From CAYRUZ01 sp964427895 (GTDB taxonomy: Bacteria > Patescibacteriota > Gracilibacteria > Peribacterales > Peribacteraceae), in NCBI GenBank assembly GCA_964427895.1, contig CAYRUZ010000002.1, forward strand, positions 62,001-126,000: a stretch of DNA of 64,000 nt. The letters are read 5' to 3'. Under the pieces are notes generated by a model. The model saw only the letters and a list, made by a program, of their open reading frames with translations, did not search any database and was not told the DNA's origin. Made by a program: the position numbers and the translations under genes. Positions 30,510-39,167 of this stretch are shown here, one piece after another. How positions within the stretch are numbered: position 1 is the stretch's first letter; every line of letters starts with the position of its first letter.

Positions 30510-32354
30510 GTGCGCAGCGCGCTGGCGGTGATTGCGGCGGCATTGGCCGCTACCACGGTGCATACCGTCTCGCTCTTCGGTGCAGTCTCTTCCACCAGCG
30601 TGCAGATCGGCCTCACGGTGCGCGGACAATTGGCCCTCAACATCCGGAGCATCCCGGAAAAGCGCGTGCCAGCCAGCGGGAACCATTCGCCGAGGATGAA
30701 CATCAAACTGTATGCGCCGGGTACGAGCGACCTGCTTTTCGAAGATACCGTGATCAAGACCGCGACCGGATTCTACGGCGGGCTCGACACGGGATTGCAC
30801 CCGGGAACGTACGACGTGGTCGCGAAGGGATATTCCCATTTGTCAGTCACGCGAGCCGGGATGAACCTCACCGACGGTGGGACGATCGATTTTACGTCCG
30901 GAGGATCAACGCCGCTGCGCGCGGGAGACGTGGATGAAAACGACGCCATCACGCCGGATGACATCACGCATATCGGCAGTCACGTTTGGGAAGATGAGGA
31001 AAAGTACGATCTTAACCGCGATGGCGTGGTGAATGGCATCGACCTGACTGATGCCACAGTGAACCTCGGGCAAACGGGCTTGAGTTCCGGCACGCCCGCG
31101 CCGCGCGCGCTGACCGGTGCGGTCAGGTTGGTTCAGCCCGATGATAAAACATCCTACGAAGTGGGGGATTGCTTCCGCGTGGATGTTTTGGTCGAGACCG
31201 ACGGAGTCGATACGAACTCGGTCGACGTCGTGCTGCCGTACTCGCCGACAGTCATCCGTCCGTACGCGGATGCTGGTTGTTCCGTGACTGCCACGGGAAT
31301 GCAGACTGACGCGGCGTTCGGGACGTATCCGGGCAACACCATCCAGGATAACCAACTCCTTCTTACCGCGCATGACGCGGATGGCGGATCGCCGCTCAAT
31401 ACGGGTGCGTACGGTACGGACACGCTGCTTGCTCACGTGTTTTTCAAGGTTGTCGGCGAGCATGCGGGCTATGCGCTCGCACTCGATTTTTCCGCCGGCA
31501 GCACGCTCGATACCAATCTTTCCGAACAGGATGGAGACGGGACGGATTACCTCGATCATGTCGAAGGACTGTCCTTTATCTTTACGCAGCGCAGGGTGGT
31601 GAGCACCTCGCCGGAAACGCCCGGCGGAGGAGGCAGGCCTGGGGCGGGGACGTTGATCGGCGAGCCTCTTCATGGCGCCGCTCCGTCCTGCCGCGAGCGC
31701 AAGAACATCCCTTCGCCGTTTGCGGACGTGCCCGCGGACAGCTGGTTTTCGCAGGCCGTATTGTCCTTCTTCCAGCAGGGCCTGGTCGAGAACCGCCAGG
31801 CGTTCGAGCCTTCCCGCAACGCGCAGCGCGCGGAGCTCGCTGCACTGCTTGTGCGCATGAAGTGTCTCTCGCCCCTGCAGCCCGATTCGCCGCATTTCGT
31901 TGATGCGCCGGTAGGGGAGTGGTACACGCCGTATGTGGAAGAAGCCGCAGCCAACGGCTGGATGTTCGGCGACGATAACTGTTACGGCACGGTCCCGTGC
32001 CTCGTCCGTCCGACGTCGATGATCACACGCGCGGAGGCGGCAGTGATGATCCTCCGGTACTTCGGATACGACGCCCTCGCACTGGCTCCCGCGTTCGACG
32101 ATGTCGCGCAGGACGCCTGGTTCGCCGGCGTGATGCAAATTGCCGCCGACCATTGCGTGCTGCGCGGCGTTAACGACTCCCGCAGTGTAGAGCCTCTGCG
32201 GCCAGTGACGCGTGCGGAGTTGATCACGATGCTCGACCGCGGGGAACAGGCGCAGCGCTATGGTGCGGATTGCGGAACGCCGATCGTCGGCATGCAGTCG
32301 GTTGCGCAGCCGCAACCCGCTCTGGCTCCGTCGAAGCGCCGCGCTCGTTTGTAA
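30510..32354 (+). CDS. surface protein with dockerin, cohesin-like and three SLH domains
   Basis: This secreted protein has about 614 residues from GTG 30510, or 631 from an ATA at 30459 favoured by the promoter. A signal-like helix (SALAVIAAALAATT) leads into a beta domain. A type-I dockerin follows with two calcium loops, DVDENDAITPDD and DLNRDGVVNGID (about 30928-31085), then a cohesin-like beta sandwich (YEVGDCFRVDVLVETDGVDTNSVDVVLPYSPTVI, about 31120-31590) and a Gly/Pro linker. Three SLH repeats end it (FADVPADSWF, HFVDAPVGEWY, FDDVAQDAWF; 31718-32250). SLH repeats bind the cell wall polymer; dockerin and cohesin normally pair between different proteins. Confidence 0.85.
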   Translation: MRSALAVIAAALAATTVHTVSLFGAVSSTSVQIGLTVRGQLALNIRSIPEKRVPASGNHSPRMNIKLYAPGTSDLLFEDTVIKTATGFYGGLDTGLHPGTYDVVAKGYSHLSVTRAGMNLTDGGTIDFTSGGSTPLRAGDVDENDAITPDDITHIGSHVWEDEEKYDLNRDGVVNGIDLTDATVNLGQTGLSSGTPAPRALTGAVRLVQPDDKTSYEVGDCFRVDVLVETDGVDTNSVDVVLPYSPTVIRPYADAGCSVTATGMQTDAAFGTYPGNTIQDNQLLLTAHDADGGSPLNTGAYGTDTLLAHVFFKVVGEHAGYALALDFSAGSTLDTNLSEQDGDGTDYLDHVEGLSFIFTQRRVVSTSPETPGGGGRPGAGTLIGEPLHGAAPSCRERKNIPSPFADVPADSWFSQAVLSFFQQGLVENRQAFEPSRNAQRAELAALLVRMKCLSPLQPDSPHFVDAPVGEWYTPYVEEAAANGWMFGDDNCYGTVPCLVRPTSMITRAEAAVMILRYFGYDALALAPAFDDVAQDAWFAGVMQIAADHCVLRGVNDSRSVEPLRPVTRAELITMLDRGEQAQRYGADCGTPIVGMQSVAQPQPALAPSKRRARL

Positions 32355-32400
32355 AGGGAAGCTGTGCTACCATGGCGTCGCACTTTTCCCCCAGTTCTGC

Positions 32401-32967
32401 ATGTCGTTCAAACCGTGGATGATTATCGTTGCGATTGTCGTGGTAATTGCCGGCTGGGCCGCAAGCGGATATAACGGCATGATCGCCAGCAGCGGAAACG
32501 TGAAGGCGAAGTGGGCGACCGTCGAGGCTTCTTATCAGCGCCGGTTCGATTTGATTCCGAATCTTGTGAACTCCGTTAAAGGAGCGTCGAAGTTCGAGCA
32601 GGATACTTTCCGCCAAATTACTGAAGCGCGAACGGGATGGACCAGCGCCGAAAGCACCGGAGATCGTTCTCAGCAGATCGCAGCCGCACAGAAACTCGAT
32701 TCGATCTACGCGGGATTGCGCATCAATGTTGAAGCGTACCCGAACTTGAAAGCCACGGATGCCTACCGCGATTTGATGACGCAGCTTGAGGGTACCGAGA
32801 ACCGCATCACCGTTGCTCGCGAGGATTACAACACCGCGGTGATGGAATACAACATCCGCGTCATGCGCTTCCCGGGCAATATCCTGGCGGCCGTCTTCGG
32901 TTTCCAGCCCGAAACATCATTCCAGTCCACGCCTGGTGCGGAGAACGCCCCCGCCGTTTCGTTCTAA
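32401..32967 (+). CDS. lemA: LemA family protein
   Basis: This 188-residue protein has an N-terminal membrane helix (MIIVAIVVVIAGWAAS) and then the LemA helical-bundle signature: YNGMIASSGNVKAKWATVEASYQRRFDLIPNLVNSVKG and REDYNTAVMEYNIRVMRFPGNILAAVFGF. LemA proteins are membrane-anchored with an outside N-terminus, of unclear function, and usually sit beside a TPM-domain protein, as here (seven bases to the next gene). A TACCAT -10 with TG extension lies ~27 bases upstream of the ATG. Confidence 0.93.
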   Translation: MSFKPWMIIVAIVVVIAGWAASGYNGMIASSGNVKAKWATVEASYQRRFDLIPNLVNSVKGASKFEQDTFRQITEARTGWTSAESTGDRSQQIAAAQKLDSIYAGLRINVEAYPNLKATDAYRDLMTQLEGTENRITVAREDYNTAVMEYNIRVMRFPGNILAAVFGFQPETSFQSTPGAENAPAVSF

Positions 32968-32974
32968 GCTCACG

Positions 32975-33853
32975 ATGACGCTCACCGCTCGCGCCGGCTC
33001 CATCGTCGCGATCGCACTCTTCTGCATTGCGACCGCTCACGCGGCATTCCCCGTGCCGGATAACGATGGATTCATCACGGATACGGTCGGCATCCTTACC
33101 AGCGAGCAGGACGCGGAACTCGAGCGCATTTTGACCGATTACCGTGCGACGACAAGCAACGAGATCGCGGTGCTCGTCGTCGACACGCTTTCCGACGAGC
33201 CGATCGCGGACGCTGCCGTCGCCACTCTCCGTAAATGGGGCGTGGGCAATAACGAAAAGAACAACGGCGTGCTCCTGCTGATCGCGTACGGCGACAGGAA
33301 AGTGTTCCTGGCGACGGGATACGGATTGGAGGGCGCCATCCCTGACATCACCGCGAAGAAGATCATCGATCAAGAGTTATTGCCACAGTTCAGCGATGGT
33401 GCCTATTACGATGGCATCCATGACGCCGTGAGTGCCATTATCCAGACGATCGGCGGGGAATACACCGCCGACGAAGAAGAAGGCAATACGAGCGGTATAC
33501 TTCTGCCTTCGATCATCCTGGGGCTGTACTTGCTCATCAATGTCCTGCGCGTGCTCGGGGTGATTCTGGCGCGTTCGAAGAGTTGGTGGTTGGGCGGCCT
33601 CATAGGCGGGGGATTCGGCGTGATTTTCTCGCTCATCACGGGAGCATGGTGGGTGCTCATCCTCCTCGTCATCGTGGGATTCGTGTTCGATTATTTCGTC
33701 TCCAAATACGGCTACAGTCCGCGCAGCAGATACCGGCGCGGAGGCAGTAGATGGATTGGCGGTTCCGGTGGTTGGGGTGGGGGAGGAGGAGGCGGTTTCT
33801 CCGGGTTCGGCGGAGGTTCTTCGGGCGGAGGAGGAGCGGGCGGAAGTTGGTGA
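32975..33853 (+). CDS. TPM-domain (YgcG-like) membrane protein
   Basis: This 292-residue protein has a signal peptide (IVAIALFCIATAHA) and a TPM domain (VPDNDGFITDTVGILTSEQDAELERIL; EIAVLVVDTL; WGVGNNEKNNGVLLLIAYGDRKVFLATGYGLEGAIPD). Three hydrophobic segments follow (about 175-235). The tail is almost pure Gly with Ser and Trp (residues ~255-292). TPM/YgcG proteins pair with LemA; this is the standard two-gene unit. The Gly-rich tail is a known feature of the family. Confidence 0.9.
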   Translation: MTLTARAGSIVAIALFCIATAHAAFPVPDNDGFITDTVGILTSEQDAELERILTDYRATTSNEIAVLVVDTLSDEPIADAAVATLRKWGVGNNEKNNGVLLLIAYGDRKVFLATGYGLEGAIPDITAKKIIDQELLPQFSDGAYYDGIHDAVSAIIQTIGGEYTADEEEGNTSGILLPSIILGLYLLINVLRVLGVILARSKSWWLGGLIGGGFGVIFSLITGAWWVLILLVIVGFVFDYFVSKYGYSPRSRYRRGGSRWIGGSGGWGGGGGGGFSGFGGGSSGGGGAGGSW

Positions 33854-33933
33854 CGTTCCAGACTCGCTGGCAAAACGGCGGTCTTATTGTGGTGTTTCGC
33901 TAGCTCTTGTGGAATACTGATTGCCGTTCTTCC

Positions 33934-34848
33934 ATGCGTCGCACGCTCATACTGGTTTCGGCGTCGCTGCTGCTCGTCTCGTGCTCGCTGCGATCCAATC
34001 CCGACCCCGCGGAGGTGCTCTCTGCTGCCGCGAAAGCGAGTCGTTCGCTTGAATCGGCGCATTTTTCGGTGAAGGGCACCGCATCCACCGACCCTCTGAG
34101 ACAGTATTCCTTCGCCTTCGACGGCATCCTTCGCGATGCGGGCGAGGAGGTGCAGACAGCCGGCGTGATAGAAGTGAAAAACAGCGAATCGAACTCCGCT
34201 TCGAACATCGAATTGGAAGTGATTGTGGGTGCCAACCGTGATGTGAACGTCCGCGTCGGCAGCGTGTCCGGTGATGACCCCCTGGTTGCGTCGCCGGCAC
34301 TCCGTGCGATGGAAGGCGCGTGGTACCGCTTGCCGTCGGAGTCCGGAGCCTCAATCGATCCCGTAAGCCCCGATCCGCAGTTGCTCCGTCTGCAGGCGGA
34401 GGTGGTGAAGGTCACGCACGATTACGGAACGGAAAACGTCGACGGTGCTGACGCGTATCATTATGCCGTTTCAATCGATCCCCAAAAACTGGAACAATTC
34501 CTCGCGCAAGCCGCCGAAGAACAGCACGCGACTTTCGATCCCTCGTCCACGCGGGATTTCTTCATTGCACATTCCGTCACCGGAGATTTGTGGATCGATC
34601 AATCGACGTCATTTGTGCGCAGAATCCGCTGGATCGTTTCGCCCAAAGACGGTGGTTCCGTGACCGCGAACGTGACGATCTCCCTGACGGACCACAACGA
34701 GGCTCCCGAAATTCAGCCTCCGCAAAACGTGCGCGCGTTCGACCCGCGAACGATGCTGCAGATGCCGCTGATGATGGAAGGCCAGGAAACGTCTCTTCCG
34801 CCCGAGCTCGAAGAACAGCTGATGAACTCCCTCTTTCTCGATCGCTAA
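33934..34848 (+). CDS. LppX/LolA-like lipoprotein
   Basis: This 304-residue protein has a lipobox SLLLVSC near residue 17. The mature part follows the LppX/LprG/LolA-like half-barrel pattern: AAAKASRSLESAHFSVKGTAS at the start, then repeated beta strands ending in a strand pair with WIDQSTSFVRRIRWIVSPKDGG. Such proteins bind or carry lipids. The start at 33934 is set by the signal peptide. It is immediately followed, with zero spacing, by the PKD-repeat protein, so the two are an operon. Confidence 0.72.
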   Translation: MRRTLILVSASLLLVSCSLRSNPDPAEVLSAAAKASRSLESAHFSVKGTASTDPLRQYSFAFDGILRDAGEEVQTAGVIEVKNSESNSASNIELEVIVGANRDVNVRVGSVSGDDPLVASPALRAMEGAWYRLPSESGASIDPVSPDPQLLRLQAEVVKVTHDYGTENVDGADAYHYAVSIDPQKLEQFLAQAAEEQHATFDPSSTRDFFIAHSVTGDLWIDQSTSFVRRIRWIVSPKDGGSVTANVTISLTDHNEAPEIQPPQNVRAFDPRTMLQMPLMMEGQETSLPPELEEQLMNSLFLDR

Positions 34849-36858
34849 GTGGCAGATGCGCCTTCCACACTAGACGGCGTGAATGCGCAACCGGCGGCTC
34901 CCAAGCCTGCCCGTCCGCCCGATGTGACACCGGTGAAGCGCATCAAGCGGACCATTCTCGCGTTGTGGGGCATAGGCTATTTGGTGTTCTTCCTGTGGGG
35001 TTTCGTACTTCTCGCCTTACTGCCCGATCCAAACGGCGGAATGCAGGGGTTGAAGTTCGCCGGAGTCGTATCGTGCGCGGTTGCAGGCTTTCTCCTCATT
35101 ATTGGTGCGATCCTGGCGTTCCTACGCATCAACAACCCGGAAATTGACATTGAAGTGCGTCGCGCCGCCCTCATCCGTTTGGGAGTCGGCGTCGTTCCGG
35201 GGTTGATCTTCGCGCTCACCGTGCCTTTCATGATCACGCGCGAGCCGGTGCTGAAATTGGACATTACGAATCCCACGGCGGCTGCGGATTTCGTCGCGCC
35301 GCTGGCCGTGACGTTCAGCGTGGAGGACGCCGTCGACGTATTGCAACGCTTGGGCAAGCGCGCGGTGCAATACCGCTGGGACGTCGACGGGGACGGAAAG
35401 GTAAACCAGGAAACGGTGCAGCCTGTGCTGACGGCGACGTATGAAAAAGAGGGTATCTACACGATTCAAGTCCGCATCGTCCTCAGCGACGGCGACACGC
35501 GCGTGGCCGCTCGACGCATGATCATCAACCGGTCCGTCTTCGCCATCACCCCCAGCCCGCCCATCGTCGAGCGTCCGGCGGTGTTCAGTATTGCCCACCT
35601 CATTCCCGACAAGCAGCAGATCAAGGAGATCGAATGGGACTTTGAAGGTGACGGAAAACAGATCAAGAAGACCAAAGAGCCCGAGATCACGCATACGTAT
35701 TACAGCCTCGGGAAGAGGAAAGTCTCCGCCATCGTGTCGCTCAACAACAAGACGAAGACCAAATACGAGCGCACGATCGAGGTGGTGAAGGCCCCGCCCC
35801 TGCCGTTCCCGATCGCCGTCATCACGGACCCGAAACATCTCACGGGCAATCCGAAATTCGGCGTACGCTTCCGTATCGAGACGGAAGAGCCGCTCGGGGA
35901 CGTGGAATGGGACTTCGGCGAAAACGAAGGCGAACCCGTCCATGAAAACGAGGCTGTGCACACCTTCGAGCAAAAAGGCACGTATTCGGTTCTCATGCGC
36001 GCCCGTTCGGCGAGTGGCCAATTGGCCGAAATCGCAACGGTCGTTCGCGTGGTGGATGAGCTGCGGCTCAATGATTTGACGTACGCCGGAACCCCAGAGC
36101 TGACGCAGGACCGCAAGATCGTGGCGGAGGCCCCACTGACCGTGGATCTCACTCCAAAGACGTCCACGCCGTTCGTGCAGTTCTACTGGGAGGCGCCCGA
36201 TGCGACGGAGGTGGGTTCGACCGAAGGCCGCCTGCAAGCCATTTACCGTTTGCCGGGCGAATACACCATCACGCTTATCGGCGAAGACGCGGAGAACCAT
36301 GTGTTCGTGAAGAAGATCCCGGTGGAGGTCGTGCCGCCGACGTCGTCGCTGTCGTTGCAGATCCAACCCGAAGGAGGAGTCGCGCCGCTCGACGTCACGT
36401 TCGACGGCTCACTCAGCTTCGTGCCGGACGACACCATTACCGGATTCATCTGGTCGTTCGGCGACCGCTCCGACGATGTCTTCGGGGCCGCAGTCGTGGA
36501 ACACAGGTATGAAGAGCCAGGTACGTACACCATCGATCTCACCGTGAAGACCGTCGGCAAAAAGGAATACAAGATGAGTAAGCAGATCGTCGTCCGCGCG
36601 CCGGTGATCGATGCCTGCATCCTCCCGAGTCGCACCAATGGCAAAGCCCCACTCGGCGTCCACTTCGATGCCGCGTGCACCGAAGGCAAGGTGACCAAGT
36701 ACCTTTGGGATTTTGGTGACGGTGCACAAAGCGACTTACCCACACCCGACCACGTGTTCGAAGAAGAGGGGACGTACACGGTGAAACTCACCGTGACTGG
36801 AGAAGAGAAAGAGCAGACAAGCTCGCAAACTGTTACCATTAACGTGAAACCCCGCTAA
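34849..36858 (+). CDS. membrane-anchored PKD-repeat protein
   Basis: This 669-residue protein starts at GTG directly after the previous stop. It has a cytoplasmic proline-rich N-terminus, three hydrophobic segments (about 33-60, 67-88 and 108-126), and then an outside region of about six PKD-like beta repeats with the recognisable (W/F)DF(G)DG...HxYxxxGxYxVxL pattern (for example YRWDVDGDGKVNQ, EWDFGENEGE, IWSFGDRSDD, LWDFGDGAQS). PKD repeats make extended adhesion stalks. The N-terminal membrane part is unlike a simple signal anchor and may be a fused module. Confidence 0.82.
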   Translation: MADAPSTLDGVNAQPAAPKPARPPDVTPVKRIKRTILALWGIGYLVFFLWGFVLLALLPDPNGGMQGLKFAGVVSCAVAGFLLIIGAILAFLRINNPEIDIEVRRAALIRLGVGVVPGLIFALTVPFMITREPVLKLDITNPTAAADFVAPLAVTFSVEDAVDVLQRLGKRAVQYRWDVDGDGKVNQETVQPVLTATYEKEGIYTIQVRIVLSDGDTRVAARRMIINRSVFAITPSPPIVERPAVFSIAHLIPDKQQIKEIEWDFEGDGKQIKKTKEPEITHTYYSLGKRKVSAIVSLNNKTKTKYERTIEVVKAPPLPFPIAVITDPKHLTGNPKFGVRFRIETEEPLGDVEWDFGENEGEPVHENEAVHTFEQKGTYSVLMRARSASGQLAEIATVVRVVDELRLNDLTYAGTPELTQDRKIVAEAPLTVDLTPKTSTPFVQFYWEAPDATEVGSTEGRLQAIYRLPGEYTITLIGEDAENHVFVKKIPVEVVPPTSSLSLQIQPEGGVAPLDVTFDGSLSFVPDDTITGFIWSFGDRSDDVFGAAVVEHRYEEPGTYTIDLTVKTVGKKEYKMSKQIVVRAPVIDACILPSRTNGKAPLGVHFDAACTEGKVTKYLWDFGDGAQSDLPTPDHVFEEEGTYTVKLTVTGEEKEQTSSQTVTINVKPR

Positions 36859-36862
36859 CCCT

Positions 36863-36952
36863 ATGAAAAAGGCGACTCTCGTCCGCGCAGTAGCGGCATT
36901 CGGCGTCCTTGCGATCATCCTGGGAATGCTCCTTCCGGCTTTTGGGGCCTGA
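36863..36952 (+). CDS. 29-residue small membrane protein
   Basis: The ATG at 36863 encodes a basic N-terminus (MKKATLVR) followed by a single hydrophobic helix (AVAAFGVLAIILGMLLPAFGA) running to the stop. It begins four bases after the PKD gene, so it is likely co-transcribed with it. It is too short for routine gene finders. Small single-helix proteins of this kind often stabilise larger membrane partners; that is inference. Confidence 0.5.
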   Translation: MKKATLVRAVAAFGVLAIILGMLLPAFGA

Positions 36953-37003
36953 TTTTGGGCCTTGTGCAGCTATTGGACGAACCATGATGTCTGGCGTGAA
37001 TTG

Positions 37004-37012
37004 TGCTAGTAT
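37004..37012 (+). promoter_or_regulatory. extended -10 of truB
   Basis: TGCTAGTAT (TGn plus TAGTAT), 11 bases before the ATG at 37024. Confidence 0.5.
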
Positions 37013-37023
37013 TTTCAGCGTCA

Positions 37024-37884
37024 ATGAAACACGGTTTTCTCCTCATCGATAAGGCCATCGGGCCGACGAGCCACGACGTGGTTTCGACCGTCCGTCGCGT
37101 CTTGAAGGAGCCGAAGGTGGGACACTTGGGAACGCTCGATCCTTCCGCTTCCGGATTGCTCGTTCTCGGAGTCGGTGCGAAAGCCCTGAAAATCATCGAA
37201 CTTTTCTCCGGTCTCGGAAAGGAATACGTCGCCGATGTTCACTTCGGCGAAGTCTCGACCACGTACGACGGAGACGGTTTCATGGAACAAGTCATTCTCA
37301 AGCCCGGCGTTTCCCCGCCAGATTTGATGGCGATTCAGAACATCATCACGGCGCGGTTCATGGGAAAGATTTCGCAGGTACCGCCCGCGCATTCCGCGGT
37401 GAAGGTGAACGGCATGCGAGCGTACGAATTGGCGCGCAAGGGCAAGGACGTTGCACTCAAAGCGCGCGACGTCGACATCGCCGCGTGCGACGTTCTCGAA
37501 TTCGCGTATCCGAAACTCAAGCTGCGCATCGCCTGCAGCTCCGGGACGTACATCCGTTCGCTGGCGCACGACATGGGACAGCTCCTGCGCGTCGGCGCGT
37601 ATCTCGAGGGGCTGCGCAGGACGCGCGTGGGTAACTGGTCCGTCGATGACGCCGTGAGTGCTGAAAAAGCCGATTGGGGCGATGTTCTCCCGCTGAAGGA
37701 CGTGTTGCGTCCGTACCCCAGCATCGACCTGACCGCAGAGGAAGCCCGCTACGTGCGGAATGGACGCACAATCGGCCGCCGGATCGATCGTCAGACGTTC
37801 GGCTGGTTCGATCAGTTGCCGATCGCATTGCTGGTTCCGTCGCAAAACGACCCGGCGATGTGTGGCCCGCGCAAGGTCCTTTGA
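37024..37884 (+). CDS. truB: tRNA pseudouridine-55 synthase TruB
   Basis: TruB makes the near-universal pseudouridine 55 in the tRNA T loop. The protein has 286 residues. The catalytic aspartate motif is GHLGTLDPSASGLLVLGVG (Asp about residue 40), with KEYVADVHFG, PPAHSAVKVNGMRAYELARKG and CSSGTYIRSLAHDMG downstream, and a PUA-like C-terminus. The usual neighbours (rbfA, infB, ribF) are absent; tRNA-Lys follows. Confidence 0.96.
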   Translation: MKHGFLLIDKAIGPTSHDVVSTVRRVLKEPKVGHLGTLDPSASGLLVLGVGAKALKIIELFSGLGKEYVADVHFGEVSTTYDGDGFMEQVILKPGVSPPDLMAIQNIITARFMGKISQVPPAHSAVKVNGMRAYELARKGKDVALKARDVDIAACDVLEFAYPKLKLRIACSSGTYIRSLAHDMGQLLRVGAYLEGLRRTRVGNWSVDDAVSAEKADWGDVLPLKDVLRPYPSIDLTAEEARYVRNGRTIGRRIDRQTFGWFDQLPIALLVPSQNDPAMCGPRKVL

Positions 37885-37934
37885 TGCAAAAACATTGACT
37901 GGCTGCGGATTGTGCTTATCCTTTTCAGGCTCTC

Positions 37935-38010
37935 GGGCGAGTAGCTCAGTTGGTAGAGCAGTTGCCTCTTAAGCAATTGGTCGTGGGTTCAAGTCCCACC
38001 TCGCCCACCA
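37935..38010 (+). tRNA. tRNA-Lys (CTT)
   Basis: 76 bases with acceptor GGGCGAG/CTCGCCC, anticodon stem GTTGC/GCAAT, loop CTCTTAA and anticodon CTT, T loop TTCAAGT, and encoded CCA. The ATG of the next gene is ten bases downstream. Confidence 0.95.
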
Positions 38011-38020
38011 TTCCGTCTCT

Positions 38021-38644
38021 ATGCGCGCGATCACGAATATGTCTCTGGCGGCGATTGCCTTCGGAGTATTGAACATTTCCACTGCCTGGGCATGCGATCC
38101 GCTCGGATGCTTGATGGGCGGTCATGATCAGGATGTGCTCGTCGTGGGTGATGTCCAGTCCGAGGGGGATGATTTCTCCATTCTGGTACATGACGTTTTC
38201 CCGCAAACCACCGTGCGCGGGATCACGGTCGGCAAACGACTGCCCTTTTCGTCTTCCGGAGCCGTCAAAAACGGCAACACGTACTTGCTGTCACTGCAGC
38301 GCAGCGGCACGGGATACACCGTCGCATGGGGGGCATTCGAGGTGACGGGCAACGCGCTTGCGGACATGCGTTTAGCCGACGTGCGCGATGCGGAAGACGC
38401 GGCGCTCCAGGAGTTCATCCGTTCGGGTGGGAAGGAAAAGGATTTCTTTTTCCAGGGCGAGACGGGATTCGTTCGCCGCGCAGGCGTTTCCATGCAGATC
38501 TATCCCGCGACGGAGGACGCGCTCGACCCGACTGATCCGGTGTCCGTCGTTCGCGTGGGCGGATTCGTCTTTTGGATCATCATGAGCGGTGCGGGATTGG
38601 TCGTGTTTTTCGGCTTCTTGCTCATGCAATGGAGAAAGCTCTGA
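38021..38644 (+). CDS. hypothetical exported protein with C-terminal anchor
   Basis: This 207-residue protein has a signal peptide (SLAAIAFGVLNISTAWA), a Cys pair just after the cleavage site (CDPLGC), a beta-rich outside domain (SILVHDVFPQTTVRGITVGKRLPF, TYLLSLQRSGTGYTVAWGAFEV), and a C-terminal membrane helix (GGFVFWIIMSGAGLVVFFGFLLMQ) with a short basic tail. The signal and end anchor make it type I. The start ten bases behind tRNA-Lys, with no promoter between, points to a tRNA co-transcript. No family recognised. Confidence 0.72.
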   Translation: MRAITNMSLAAIAFGVLNISTAWACDPLGCLMGGHDQDVLVVGDVQSEGDDFSILVHDVFPQTTVRGITVGKRLPFSSSGAVKNGNTYLLSLQRSGTGYTVAWGAFEVTGNALADMRLADVRDAEDAALQEFIRSGGKEKDFFFQGETGFVRRAGVSMQIYPATEDALDPTDPVSVVRVGGFVFWIIMSGAGLVVFFGFLLMQWRKL

Positions 38645-38676
38645 TGCTGGCGGCTTGTCTTGCGAATGATTTGCAA

Positions 38677-38682
38677 TAAAAT
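38677..38682 (+). promoter_or_regulatory. -10 element of the Fur-family gene, leaderless
   Basis: TAAAAT, six bases, then ATG at 38689. Confidence 0.55.
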
Positions 38683-38688
38683 GTATTC

Positions 38689-39111
38689 ATGGTGATGCAA
38701 TCGGACATTCTGCAGCGTCTGCAAAAAGATGGGTTTCGTATAACTGCCGGGCGTAAGGCGACCGTCGGTCATTTTGCAACGCGCCACGAGCCGTTCACCG
38801 CGCCCCAAGTCCATGCGGCTTTGAAGAAGAGGGGATTGAAGACGAACATCGCGTCGGTATACCGCGAGCTCTCTTTTCTGACAGAGAGGGGAGTCCTGCG
38901 CGTGGTTCAATTTTCTGATGGTATTCAGCGCTTCGAAAGCGCAGACAGCCATCATCACCACCATCTGGTGTGCGAAAAGTGCCGGTCGATCCAGGATATA
39001 GCCCTTCCGAACGACCTTGATCAATTAGAGGCGAAGATTGCTTCGGAATCCGGTTTTGTCGTGAAAAATCACGCGCTGGAGTTCTACGGACTCTGTAAGG
39101 ATTGTCAGTAA
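38689..39111 (+). CDS. Fur-family metal-dependent regulator
   Basis: This 140-residue protein has an N-terminal winged helix (FRITAGRKATVGHFA...TNIASVYRELSFLTERGVL), the hinge, and the metal-binding core with five consecutive His (88-92) followed by CEKC (C95, C98) and a C-terminal CKDC (C136, C139); the two CxxC pairs form the structural zinc site. Whether it senses Fe, Zn, Mn or peroxide cannot be told from sequence alone. No metal transporter is adjacent; TerC, a possible manganese exporter, is ~7 kb away. Confidence 0.92.
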   Translation: MVMQSDILQRLQKDGFRITAGRKATVGHFATRHEPFTAPQVHAALKKRGLKTNIASVYRELSFLTERGVLRVVQFSDGIQRFESADSHHHHHLVCEKCRSIQDIALPNDLDQLEAKIASESGFVVKNHALEFYGLCKDCQ

Positions 39112-39167
39112 GAGGGACTTGCCATAAACGTATATTAGTGGCATAGTTTCTTCCTTTCTTTCTCCGT

